This document shows positions 43,066 through 49,734 of a stretch of 49,734 nucleotides of DNA, one piece after another; position 1 is the first letter of the stretch, and each line of letters starts with the position of its first letter. The position numbers were made by a program, and so were the translations under genes. Origin of the DNA: Synergistales bacterium 58_81 (lineage in GTDB: Bacteria > Synergistota > Synergistia > Synergistales > Thermovirgaceae); contig LGGV01000003.1 of the NCBI GenBank assembly GCA_001509095.1, positions 1 through 49,734 on the forward strand, written 5' to 3'. A model generated the notes under the pieces. The model searched no databases and had not been told where the DNA came from. It saw only the letters and a program-made list of their open reading frames with translations.

Positions 43066-43102
43066 GGGTTGCAGATCCCAGAAGGGGTCTGCACCCTTTT
43101 TT
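43066..43102 (+). terminator. Attenuator terminator in the pyr leader
   Basis: GGGTTGCAGATCCC pairs with GGGGTCTGCACCC around loop AGAA (one bulge and one G-T pair) and runs into TTTTTT, 20 bp before pyrR. Upstream GCCTG/CAGGC (43011-43015/43038-43042) encloses a GAGAGA loop, and GGGGAT at 43001-43006 could pair with ATCCC to form an antiterminator. This is the layout of a PyrR-controlled attenuator. Confidence 0.7.
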
Positions 43103-43121
43103 GTATGAAGGAGGTGGTCTC

Positions 43122-43670
43122 ATGCTGAAGGAGAAAGCGAAAGTAATGAATGAACAGGAAATGGAGAGGGCCCTCAAGAGGATGTCCCACGAGATCCTTG
43201 AAAAGAACAGGGGCCTGAGGGACATGATACTAGTGGGTATCCAGAGGAGGGGAGTCTACCTGGCCAACCGGCTGAGGGATATCTTCATCGGACTGGAATC
43301 CCTGAAGGTCCCGACGGGGGTCCTGGATATCACCCTCTACAGGGACGACCTGACGCTCCTGCATGACCAGCCGGTGGTCCACAGTACAGCCATACCGGAG
43401 GACGTGAACGCCAGGAGGATACTTCTCGTGGACGATGTGCTCTACACGGGGCGCACGATCCGGGCCGCCCTGGATGCCCTGATGGACCTGGGCCGACCCT
43501 CCTGGGTGCAGCTTGCGGTACTCATAGACAGGGGGCATCGAGAACTGCCCATCCACCCCGATTATGTGGGCCGGAGCGTACCAACTTCAAAGAATGAGGT
43601 CGTGGAGGTCCGGGTAAAGGAGCTGGACGGACTCGACGAGGTCGTTATATGTGAGAGGGAGGGGTCCTGA
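43122..43670 (+). CDS. pyrR: Bifunctional pyr operon attenuation protein / uracil phosphoribosyltransferase PyrR
   Basis: A 182-residue PRPP-binding protein that in Bacillus binds pyr leader RNA with UMP to promote termination. ILVGIQRRGVYLANRL, the PRPP loop ILLVDDVLYTGRT (about residue 104), VQLAVLIDRGHRELPI and PDYVGRSVPTS are family signatures. ATG 43122 has GGAGGTGG upstream. Genes of UMP synthesis follow at once, and a terminator lies in its leader. Confidence 0.95.
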   Translation: MLKEKAKVMNEQEMERALKRMSHEILEKNRGLRDMILVGIQRRGVYLANRLRDIFIGLESLKVPTGVLDITLYRDDLTLLHDQPVVHSTAIPEDVNARRILLVDDVLYTGRTIRAALDALMDLGRPSWVQLAVLIDRGHRELPIHPDYVGRSVPTSKNEVVEVRVKELDGLDEVVICEREGS

Positions 43671-43673
43671 AGA

Positions 43674-44603
43674 ATGGAGTGGAGACATCGTCACGTTCTT
43701 GACCTTGACTCCTGGGACAGGTCAGAGCTCCAGCACATCCTTGAACAGACCCGGTCAATGGACGAACTCCTTGACAGGCCGATCAAGAAGGTCCCTGCCC
43801 TTAGGGGGAAACTGGTGGTGAACCTTTTCTTCGAGCCATCAACAAGGACCAGGGTCTCCTTTGAGTTGGCGGAAAAGTTCCTCAGCGTTGATGTGGTCAA
43901 CTGGACAGCCTCCGGATCGAGCACAGGCAAGGGGGAGACCCTGAGGGATACTGCCTGGACACTGGAAGCCATGGGAGCCGATGCGGTGGTAGTAAGGCAC
44001 GGTGCAGTGGGTGCAGCGGATTACCTGGCGAAAAAACTTAGGAGGAGCGTTGTCTTTAACGGTGGTGACGGGGCACACGCACATCCGACCCAGGCCCTTC
44101 TCGATCTTTACACAGCATGGAAGAGCCTGGGAGACCTCCATGGCCGCAAACTGGCCATGATCGGTGACGTACTTCATAGCCGTGTGGCCAGAAGCGATAT
44201 TATCGCTTTCAGCAGGATGGGAGTAAAGGTCGAACTATCAGGGCCTCCGACCCTGATGCCCCGTGCGCCGGAGGCCCTGGGGGCCACTTTCCGCAAGGAC
44301 CCGCATGATGCCGTAAGGGATGCCGACATTATCTACCTGCTGAGGATACAGCGGGAGAGGCAGGAAGAGGGAATGTTCCCCTCTCTGGATGAATATCACC
44401 AGTTCTTCGGTGCCGACAGCAGGCTCATGGGGTCGGCCAGGCCCGACGCCTTGGTGATGCACCCGGGACCCATCAACCGGCGAGTGGAGATCTCAAGCGA
44501 GGTGGCCGACGGGCCTCAAAGCATGATCCTGGGCCAGGTGCGGAGCGGTGTTGCACTAAGGATGGCTCTTCTTTTTGTATGCCTTGGAGGTGTAAGACAG
44601 TGA
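43674..44603 (+). CDS. pyrB: Aspartate carbamoyltransferase catalytic chain
   Basis: A 309-residue enzyme condensing carbamoyl phosphate and aspartate. FFEPSTRTRVSFELA (about residues 52-66) is the carbamoyl phosphate site, HPTQALLDLYT (about 139) and MHPGPINRRVEI (about 262) complete the signature. No pyrI regulatory chain is present, as in Gram-positive type operons. It overlaps pyrC by 4 bp (GTGA). Confidence 0.96.
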   Translation: MEWRHRHVLDLDSWDRSELQHILEQTRSMDELLDRPIKKVPALRGKLVVNLFFEPSTRTRVSFELAEKFLSVDVVNWTASGSSTGKGETLRDTAWTLEAMGADAVVVRHGAVGAADYLAKKLRRSVVFNGGDGAHAHPTQALLDLYTAWKSLGDLHGRKLAMIGDVLHSRVARSDIIAFSRMGVKVELSGPPTLMPRAPEALGATFRKDPHDAVRDADIIYLLRIQRERQEEGMFPSLDEYHQFFGADSRLMGSARPDALVMHPGPINRRVEISSEVADGPQSMILGQVRSGVALRMALLFVCLGGVRQ

Positions 44604-45925
44604 AGATTCTTCTCCACAACGCCATTCTTTTCGACGGGGTCAGTCTTTTCGGAAAAGAGACGGACGTAGCTATTGACGGCGGCCTTATCGAAGCCATCGG
44701 AGAAGCCGACCTCAGAGGAGGCTTTGACGTCATTCACGACCTTTCTGGAAAGATCCTCTGCCCCGGTTTTATCGACCTTCACTGCCATCTCAGAGATCCC
44801 GGTCAGGAGTGGAGAGAAGATCTGTTTTCGGGATCAGCGGCCGGTGCGGCTGGAGGTTTCACGACCCTTGTCTGCATGCCCAATACGGATCCTCCGCTGG
44901 ACAGCCCCGCCCTGGTGAGTTATGTCCTGGAAAAGAGCGAAAGATCCCCCGGTTCGAGGATCCTGCCTGCAGGATGCGTCAGCAGGGGGAGAAAGGGCAA
45001 GGTTCTGGCCGAGATGGGCAAAATGGCCAAGGCTGGTGCCGTCATCTTCACCGATGACGGAAGCCCCGTGAGCGATACAGGGCTCCTCAGACTGGCCCTC
45101 CAGTACAGCTCCTGGCTGGGTGTCAGGCTCATGGAGCATCCAGAGGAGAAATCACTGACCGCATATGCCCAGGTCAACGAGGGCATCTGTTCAACCCTCT
45201 CGGGGCTCAAAGGGTGGCCATCGTCGGCGGAGGCCTCCGACATTTCGAGGGGTGTCTCTCTCTGCAGGGATACAGGGGTCCCTATTCACTTCACCCACGT
45301 CAGCGCGGAGGATTCACTCCGTGTCCTTAGGGAGGCGAAAGCATCGAAGTTGCCCGTTACATTCGACGTTACCCCCCACCACCTCTGTCTTTCAGAAGAG
45401 AATGTCATCGAGGGAGGGTATGACAGTGTCTTCAAGGTCAATCCCCCCCTCAGGTCTCGCAGGGACAGGGATGCTCTGTGGGAAGCCGTTGCGGAAGGGA
45501 TCGTCGACGCCATTGCGACGGACCACGCCCCCTGGCACCTTGACGAGAAGGACCTGCCCTTCCAGGAGGCCTCTTTCGGGATAGCATCCCTGGAATGTGC
45601 CGTGGCTGCAGTTCTTACTGAATGGGAAGACCGGGGCAGACCCTGTTCCCTGGAGAGGCTGCTTGGACTCTTCACCTCTGGTCCTGCATCCATACTTCCA
45701 GGAGAGTGGGGAGGAGCAGGGGCAGGGCGTATCGAGGTAGGTCTGACGGCCGATCTTACCGTTCTGGACCCCGAACTCGAACGGATCGTCAATGTGGAGG
45801 AGTGGAAGAGCAAGGCCAGGCTGACCCCCTGGAACGGGAGACGGCTTAGGGGGTGGCCTGTGATGACAATGGTCGGAGGGAGAACTGTTCATCCCGTCGA
45901 GGATATAGACAGGGGGTTGAGCTAG
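44600..45925 (+). CDS. pyrC: Dihydroorotase (type I)
   Basis: A 441-residue zinc amidohydrolase. The metal site is DLHCHLRDPGQEWREDL (about residues 58-74), with HxTHVSAE (about 232), DVTPHHLCL (about 256), and DHAPW (about 307) following. Length and motif match type I DHOase of Bacillus PyrC. GTG 44600 has GGAGGTG 8 nt upstream and overlaps the pyrB stop. Confidence 0.95.
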   Translation: MKILLHNAILFDGVSLFGKETDVAIDGGLIEAIGEADLRGGFDVIHDLSGKILCPGFIDLHCHLRDPGQEWREDLFSGSAAGAAGGFTTLVCMPNTDPPLDSPALVSYVLEKSERSPGSRILPAGCVSRGRKGKVLAEMGKMAKAGAVIFTDDGSPVSDTGLLRLALQYSSWLGVRLMEHPEEKSLTAYAQVNEGICSTLSGLKGWPSSAEASDISRGVSLCRDTGVPIHFTHVSAEDSLRVLREAKASKLPVTFDVTPHHLCLSEENVIEGGYDSVFKVNPPLRSRRDRDALWEAVAEGIVDAIATDHAPWHLDEKDLPFQEASFGIASLECAVAAVLTEWEDRGRPCSLERLLGLFTSGPASILPGEWGGAGAGRIEVGLTADLTVLDPELERIVNVEEWKSKARLTPWNGRRLRGWPVMTMVGGRTVHPVEDIDRGLS

Positions 45926-46725
45926 TGGATCGTTCCGGGGATCCCATGAAAGGACCGCCGGCTGACAGGAGAGGGTCTATCTCCTTCTCCCGGCCTCTCG
46001 GAGACCACTGTGTGCATATGGGGATAGAACTCGAGGGTCTGTCTTCAAAGGCAATACCTGGTCAGTTCTTCCTGATCAGGGAGAGAGGGGTTCTTGACCC
46101 TCTTCTTGGACGGCCCCTTGCCCTGGTGGCATCAGAAGGTAACGTCCTTGAATTCCTCTTTAGGGTCTCCGGAAGGGGTACAGCTCGACTGGCTACGCTT
46201 CCTCCGGGCGCCGCTCTTGAATTGAGAGGGCCCTGCGGGAACGGATTCCCTGAACCTGTCCGGAATGAACTCGTTCTGGTAGCCGGCACGCTCGGGATCG
46301 CTCCCTTCATCGGCATTCCCTCCTTCTGTTCAGAAAGGGTCCGTATCACAGCGGTGCTGGGGGTTCCGGGAAAGGGCTGGGAACCATTCGTCGAGTGGTG
46401 TTCGGAGAGGTTTACGGGGATCCGAATCAACTCCGATGACGGCTCCATTGGAAGGCATGGAGATCCTGTGGAGGACACTCTTCTCATTGTTGGACAGAGG
46501 CACGAGGTCTGGGGGTGCGGACCGGAAGCCATGCTGCGAGGGCTGGGCAGGGTCCATGAAAAGGGGTGCGACAGACTCCTTGTCAGCCTGGAAAAGAGAA
46601 TGGCCTGCGGGACCGGAGGATGCCTGGGTTGTTCCATCAGGACGGGTTCGGGATCGAAACGGGTCTGTGTTGACGGTCCCGTCTTCGAATGGCGCCAGGT
46701 CTTCGGTGGCAGTCATGAAATCTAG
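45925..46725 (+). CDS. pyrK: Dihydroorotate dehydrogenase electron transfer subunit PyrK
   Basis: A 266-residue FAD/[2Fe-2S] subunit that passes electrons from PyrD to NAD+. The FAD-binding segment GRPLALV is near residue 62, the NAD-type loop is VAGTLGIAPF (about 118), and the iron-sulfur site is C-x4-C-x2-C (CGTGGCLGC) followed by C-VDGPVF. GTG 45925 has GGGGGTT 8 nt upstream; ATG 45946 would shorten it by seven residues. It overlaps pyrD. Confidence 0.9.
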   Translation: MDRSGDPMKGPPADRRGSISFSRPLGDHCVHMGIELEGLSSKAIPGQFFLIRERGVLDPLLGRPLALVASEGNVLEFLFRVSGRGTARLATLPPGAALELRGPCGNGFPEPVRNELVLVAGTLGIAPFIGIPSFCSERVRITAVLGVPGKGWEPFVEWCSERFTGIRINSDDGSIGRHGDPVEDTLLIVGQRHEVWGCGPEAMLRGLGRVHEKGCDRLLVSLEKRMACGTGGCLGCSIRTGSGSKRVCVDGPVFEWRQVFGGSHEI

Positions 46726-47662
46726 TCTCAGAACGGAAGTTGGCGGCGTCAGCCTTGAAACGCCGGTGATAGTGGCTTCCGGCGTCTGGCCCATGGATCC
46801 CCGCCTCTGGCCGGCGGGATCCATTGAGGGGGTTGGAGCAGTATGCAGCAAGGGGATGACCCTCGAACCAAGAGAGGGGAATCGGGGCTTAAGGATCGTG
46901 GAGACCTATTCAGGTGTTCTGAACAGCATCGGGCTTCAGAACCCCGGGGTGGAGCATTTCATCGCCGAGGAACTGCCTCTCCTTGATAATTCCGGTAGAC
47001 CTGTCATAGTGAATGTAGCTTTCGAGACCCTTGAGGATCTCGGCAAGATGCTTGAGAGGCTTAAGTCCTTCAGATCCATGGTAGTGGCGGTTGAGATGAA
47101 CGTATCCTGCCCCAACGTTTCGAGGGGAGGGATGTCATGGGGAGTTCACCTCGAAAGCCTCGGAAGCGCCGTTTCGATGGCAAGGGAGGTCTGGGAAGGA
47201 CCCTTGTGGGTAAAACTGTCCCCGCAGGCCCCATCGATAGGTGAATTTGCAAGGGCCAGCCAGGAGGGCGGAGCCCAGGCAGTAGTGGTTGGGAACACCT
47301 GGCTCGGTATGGCCATAGACAATGACCTTGAGAGGCCCTTCTTCGAGAACGTATTTGCCGGACTTTCAGGGCCCGCGATATTGCCCCTGGCTCTCAGGGC
47401 GGTCTGGGAGGCTGCGGGAGCAGTGGATATCCCCGTCATTGGATGCGGTGGTATAGCAAGGCCCGGTGATGCCCTTTCCATGATCCTTGCAGGTGCCTCT
47501 GCTGTCGAGGTCGGAACGGCCCTGTTCATTGATTCCGGCCTTCCCGCATCTATCTGCAGGGAACTTGAAGCGAACCTGACGAAAAAGGGACTTGCATCGG
47601 TGAGAGAACTGGTTGGAAGGGCCCGTAACTATCAAGGGGAAATTGGAGAAAGGCTCCGATGA
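46715..47662 (+). CDS. pyrD: Dihydroorotate dehydrogenase, class 1B
   Basis: A 315-residue FMN enzyme. PVIVASGVW (N-terminal), NSIGLQNPGVEHF, NVSCPNVSRGG (about residues 129-139, catalytic cysteine) and PVIGCGGIARPGDALSMILAGASAVEVGT are class 1B hallmarks, and pyrK next door fits that class. ATG 46715 starts inside the pyrK end; a much longer upstream frame is a shadow of pyrK. Confidence 0.95.
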   Translation: MKSSLRTEVGGVSLETPVIVASGVWPMDPRLWPAGSIEGVGAVCSKGMTLEPREGNRGLRIVETYSGVLNSIGLQNPGVEHFIAEELPLLDNSGRPVIVNVAFETLEDLGKMLERLKSFRSMVVAVEMNVSCPNVSRGGMSWGVHLESLGSAVSMAREVWEGPLWVKLSPQAPSIGEFARASQEGGAQAVVVGNTWLGMAIDNDLERPFFENVFAGLSGPAILPLALRAVWEAAGAVDIPVIGCGGIARPGDALSMILAGASAVEVGTALFIDSGLPASICRELEANLTKKGLASVRELVGRARNYQGEIGERLR

Positions 47663-48384
47663 CGAGAAGAGATGGACCCGACTTGATATTGGCCGTGGAT
47701 GTGAAGAGGCCCGCCGAAGCCGAAAGGATCCTGGATCCCCTTAAGGGGAACCTCCGTTATGTCAAGATAGGCCCAAGGCTTTTCGCCGCGGGGGGGATGC
47801 GATTCGTACGGCGCGTAATCAGGGCGGGGTTCAGTGTCTTCCTTGACCTGAAATTGCATGACATCCCCAACACCGTAGCAGAAGCGGTGGACCTTTTTGC
47901 CCGTAACGGCATCTGGGCGCTGACGCTTCACGCTTCGGGAGGGGAAGAGATGCTCCGGGCCGCGGGATCAGCGAAGGTCGGTGCCGGTTCAGCCTTGATG
48001 CTACTGGGTGTAACGGTCCTGACCAGCATGGACCAGAGATCCCTTGACATGACATCTCCCGGGTCAGGGCTGCAAGGGACGATCCTGAGCCGGGCACGGC
48101 TCTGTGAGGATTGCGGTCTTGACGGTATAGTCTGTTCTCCGAGAGATCTTCCCCTTATTGTTCCTCGTTTCACTGACAGGCTCGTCACGGTTGTCCCCGG
48201 GATCAGGGACGGTCAGGGGGTCCAGGACGACCAGAAGAGGACGGCCTCCCTGGAAGATGCGCTGGAGATGGGGGCAGACTACGTCGTTATTGGAAGGCCC
48301 ATCGTAAGGGCTCCATTGCCGTTGGAGGCCATGTCCGCATATTCTGAGCGTCTTGAGCGCTGGAGGGGAAATAATGGATATTAA
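47659..48384 (+). CDS. pyrF: Orotidine 5'-phosphate decarboxylase
   Basis: A 241-residue TIM-barrel enzyme for the last step to UMP. ILAVDVK, YVKIGPRLF and the catalytic FLDLKLHDIPNTVAEAV (about residues 54-70) are intact, as is VVPGIRDGQG and YVVIGRPIV near the end. ATG overlaps the pyrD stop (ATGA). Confidence 0.95.
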   Translation: MTRRDGPDLILAVDVKRPAEAERILDPLKGNLRYVKIGPRLFAAGGMRFVRRVIRAGFSVFLDLKLHDIPNTVAEAVDLFARNGIWALTLHASGGEEMLRAAGSAKVGAGSALMLLGVTVLTSMDQRSLDMTSPGSGLQGTILSRARLCEDCGLDGIVCSPRDLPLIVPRFTDRLVTVVPGIRDGQGVQDDQKRTASLEDALEMGADYVVIGRPIVRAPLPLEAMSAYSERLERWRGNNGY

Positions 48385-48961
48385 CCATCCGGACAGTATC
48401 ACGGCCCTTATGAAAGAGACTGGAGCCCTGCAGGAGGGTCATTTTGCGCTCTCCTCCGGGCTTCACAGCGGCCACTACCTACAGTGCGCCCTTTTCCTGA
48501 TGTACCCGGAAAATGCGGCCCTCGCCGGTTCCCTTCTTGCAGGTAAGCTCTCTGACCCTCGACCGTCTCTCGTTGTCTCTCCTGCTATTGGCGGGGTCAT
48601 CATAGGACATGAGGTGGCCAGGAGTCTGGGCGTACCCTTTATTTTCTGCGAAAGAGAGAAGGGATCGATGAAACTAAGAAGATTTCCTTCCCCTGGTCCT
48701 GTCGGATACGTCATCGTGGAAGATGTGGTCACCACGGGAAGATCAACGCTGGAGACAAAAAATCTAATGGATGATCTGCCAGGGACTTCCTTTCTGGGGG
48801 CCGGGTGTATCGCCGACCGCAGCGGCGGCATGACCGGTCTGGGTTCGGATCTGGTTTCACTGGTCAGTTTTGATTTCCCCAATTACAGCAGGGAGGAATG
48901 TCCCTTTTGCAGGAAGGGTGTTCCCCTTTCCGAGCCTGGCAGCCGGAGGCTTTCGCCCTGA
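48374..48961 (+). CDS. pyrE: Orotate phosphoribosyltransferase
   Basis: A 195-residue PRPP enzyme joining orotate to PRPP. FALSSGLHSGHYLQ is the N-terminal signature and VIVEDVVTTGRSTLE (about residues 114-128) the PRPP loop. The C-terminal CPFC...PGSRR tail is typical of the longer clostridial/archaeal-type PyrE. ATG 48374 has GGAGGGG upstream and lies inside the end of pyrF. Last pyr gene in the run; no carAB here. Confidence 0.94.
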   Translation: MDINHPDSITALMKETGALQEGHFALSSGLHSGHYLQCALFLMYPENAALAGSLLAGKLSDPRPSLVVSPAIGGVIIGHEVARSLGVPFIFCEREKGSMKLRRFPSPGPVGYVIVEDVVTTGRSTLETKNLMDDLPGTSFLGAGCIADRSGGMTGLGSDLVSLVSFDFPNYSREECPFCRKGVPLSEPGSRRLSP

Positions 48962-49004
48962 GGCCGGGCAAGGTTTCGATCTGTCTTTACAGGGGGCATT
49001 GTAT

Positions 49005-49734
49005 TTGATTGAAAATGTGTCCAGGAAAAAGAGACCCCGGGAGTGGTCGCGGGTCGTTCTTCTGTCCCTGATAATGGTCATTATCCTTCTCGGCGGTAGA
49101 TGCGAAGCTTTAGAGGTCTGGGTTACCAACCCCTGGCTAGCCATGCTGACCCGCTTCATCGGTGGTGTCCAGGTGACGGTCCAACCGGTGGTGACATGGG
49201 GAGAGAAGGGGGAGGCAGTAAAGGCACGAAAACTTCCCCCGGCCGGAGCGGTCGTTATCACGCTGGACCACGTTGAGGGGATACGGCTTCTCGGAAAGGG
49301 TTTTGAAGGAAAATACTCGGCATTTCTACTGTTCGACAGGATGCCATCAGTGGCGGACGTTGACGAGAGCTTCATGGATCCCGCAGCCCTTCCCTTTATC
49401 GGGCTCCGGATACTCCAGATACTTTCCTCCTGCAAACCCGGAGAATACGACTATTTCCAGAGAAGGCTGGCTGAGTTCCAGGCCCGGCTTGACAGTACTG
49501 TGATCGTCGGAAGGAACATGATAGGCGAGAGCGCTATCCTTGACCTTTGCTGGAAGTACGGAAGATGGCTGCAGGCTGCTTCCGGGAGGACGGTAAGGCC
49601 TCCTTCCCATGTCAAGGAGGAGTGGTCGCGTTCACAAGCCATGGATGTCCTCGATACCGCCCTTGGTGAAGCGAGAAGACAGGGCTGGATAATTGTAGTG
49701 GACCCATGGACACCAGACGTGGTAAGGGAAAGGC
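49005..49734 (+). CDS. Secreted metal ABC transporter substrate-binding-like protein, 3' end outside window
   Basis: At least 243 residues in frame from TTG 49005 (AGGGGGC upstream), running off the window. Residues 13-32 form a signal peptide or anchor (VVLLSLIMVIILLGGRC) after a basic start. The part after it (ALEVWVTNPWLAMLTRFIGG) and VVITLDHVEGIRLLGKGF resemble the start of zinc/manganese ABC substrate-binding proteins (ZnuA type), and GWIIVVDPW comes near the visible end. Histidine ligands are few, so family placement is tentative. It is 43 bp after pyrE. Confidence 0.6.
   Translation, partial: MIENVSRKKRPREWSRVVLLSLIMVIILLGGRCEALEVWVTNPWLAMLTRFIGGVQVTVQPVVTWGEKGEAVKARKLPPAGAVVITLDHVEGIRLLGKGFEGKYSAFLLFDRMPSVADVDESFMDPAALPFIGLRILQILSSCKPGEYDYFQRRLAEFQARLDSTVIVGRNMIGESAILDLCWKYGRWLQAASGRTVRPPSHVKEEWSRSQAMDVLDTALGEARRQGWIIVVDPWTPDVVRER

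Noticed and set aside
46436-46714. Long N-terminal extension of pyrD from ATG 46436
   Set aside because: The frame lies entirely over pyrK, and the family start fits ATG 46715.

Overview
The window looks like chromosomal core DNA of an anaerobic, fermentative bacterium. Gene order follows Bacillus/Clostridium blocks closely: veg-ispE-purR; yicC-remA-gmk-rpoZ-coaBC-priA; rsmD-coaD-tmcAL; DUF177-rpmF; fapR-plsX-fab-acpP-fabF-rnc; pyrRBCKDFE. The overall style is high GC, many TTG/GTG starts and tightly overlapping genes. Together with a four-subunit pyruvate:ferredoxin oxidoreductase, acetate kinase, a formate/nitrite channel, HemW, a small ferredoxin and selenium genes, this suggests Synergistota or a nearby Firmicutes-like lineage. 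That placement is inference; no rRNA is present to confirm it.

Layout. 1-4.9 kb: 5' end of purC (minus), a formate/nitrite channel, a MobA-like protein, lepA, hemW. 4.9-9.0 kb: selenium block, with yedF divergent from selA-selB. 9.0-11.1 kb: veg, terminator, ispE, purR. 11.1-12.5 kb: a repeat-rich gap, ferredoxin, a CAU-anticodon tRNA, and a truncated NIF3-like gene. 12.5-24.8 kb: a long plus-strand run of trpS (frameshifted by a 26-bp tandem duplication), scpA, scpB, a pseudouridine synthase, cmk, plsC, hflX, yicC, remA, gmk, rpoZ, coaBC, a priA-like gene, der and hup. 24.8-29.0 kb (minus): ksgA, tRNA-Pro(GGG) and porC-porD-porA-porB. 29.2-32.8 kb: trmB, trmO, rsmD, coaD, and convergent tmcAL. 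32.9-35.0 kb: ackA, DUF177, rpmF. 35.0-43.0 kb: fatty acid and phospholipid genes from fapR to rnc. 43.1-49.0 kb: pyrimidine operon behind a PyrR-type attenuator. 49.0 kb to the end: 5' part of a secreted metal-binding-type protein.

How the genes fit together. PorABCD makes acetyl-CoA and reduced ferredoxin from pyruvate; AckA completes acetate and ATP formation. FapR sits at the head of the lipid genes with a recognisable operator in its own leader. PyrR sits behind an attenuator controlling UMP synthesis. PurR (Bacillus type) lies here too, and purC opens the window. yedF-selA-selB serves selenium handling and selenocysteine insertion, although selC and selD are not in the window.

Most worth a second look: (1) a long folded 5' leader on the por operon that I cannot assign to a known riboswitch class; (2) a PriA homologue whose helicase ATPase motifs are all degraded while its zinc cysteines are intact; (3) the 26-bp duplication that breaks trpS next to a truncated NIF3 gene; (4) two promoters (ferredoxin and fapR) that share a layout of four tandem short repeats ending 3-4 bp before the -35 box plus a palindrome on the core promoter; (5) a symmetric inverted repeat carrying both divergent -10 boxes between yedF and selA.
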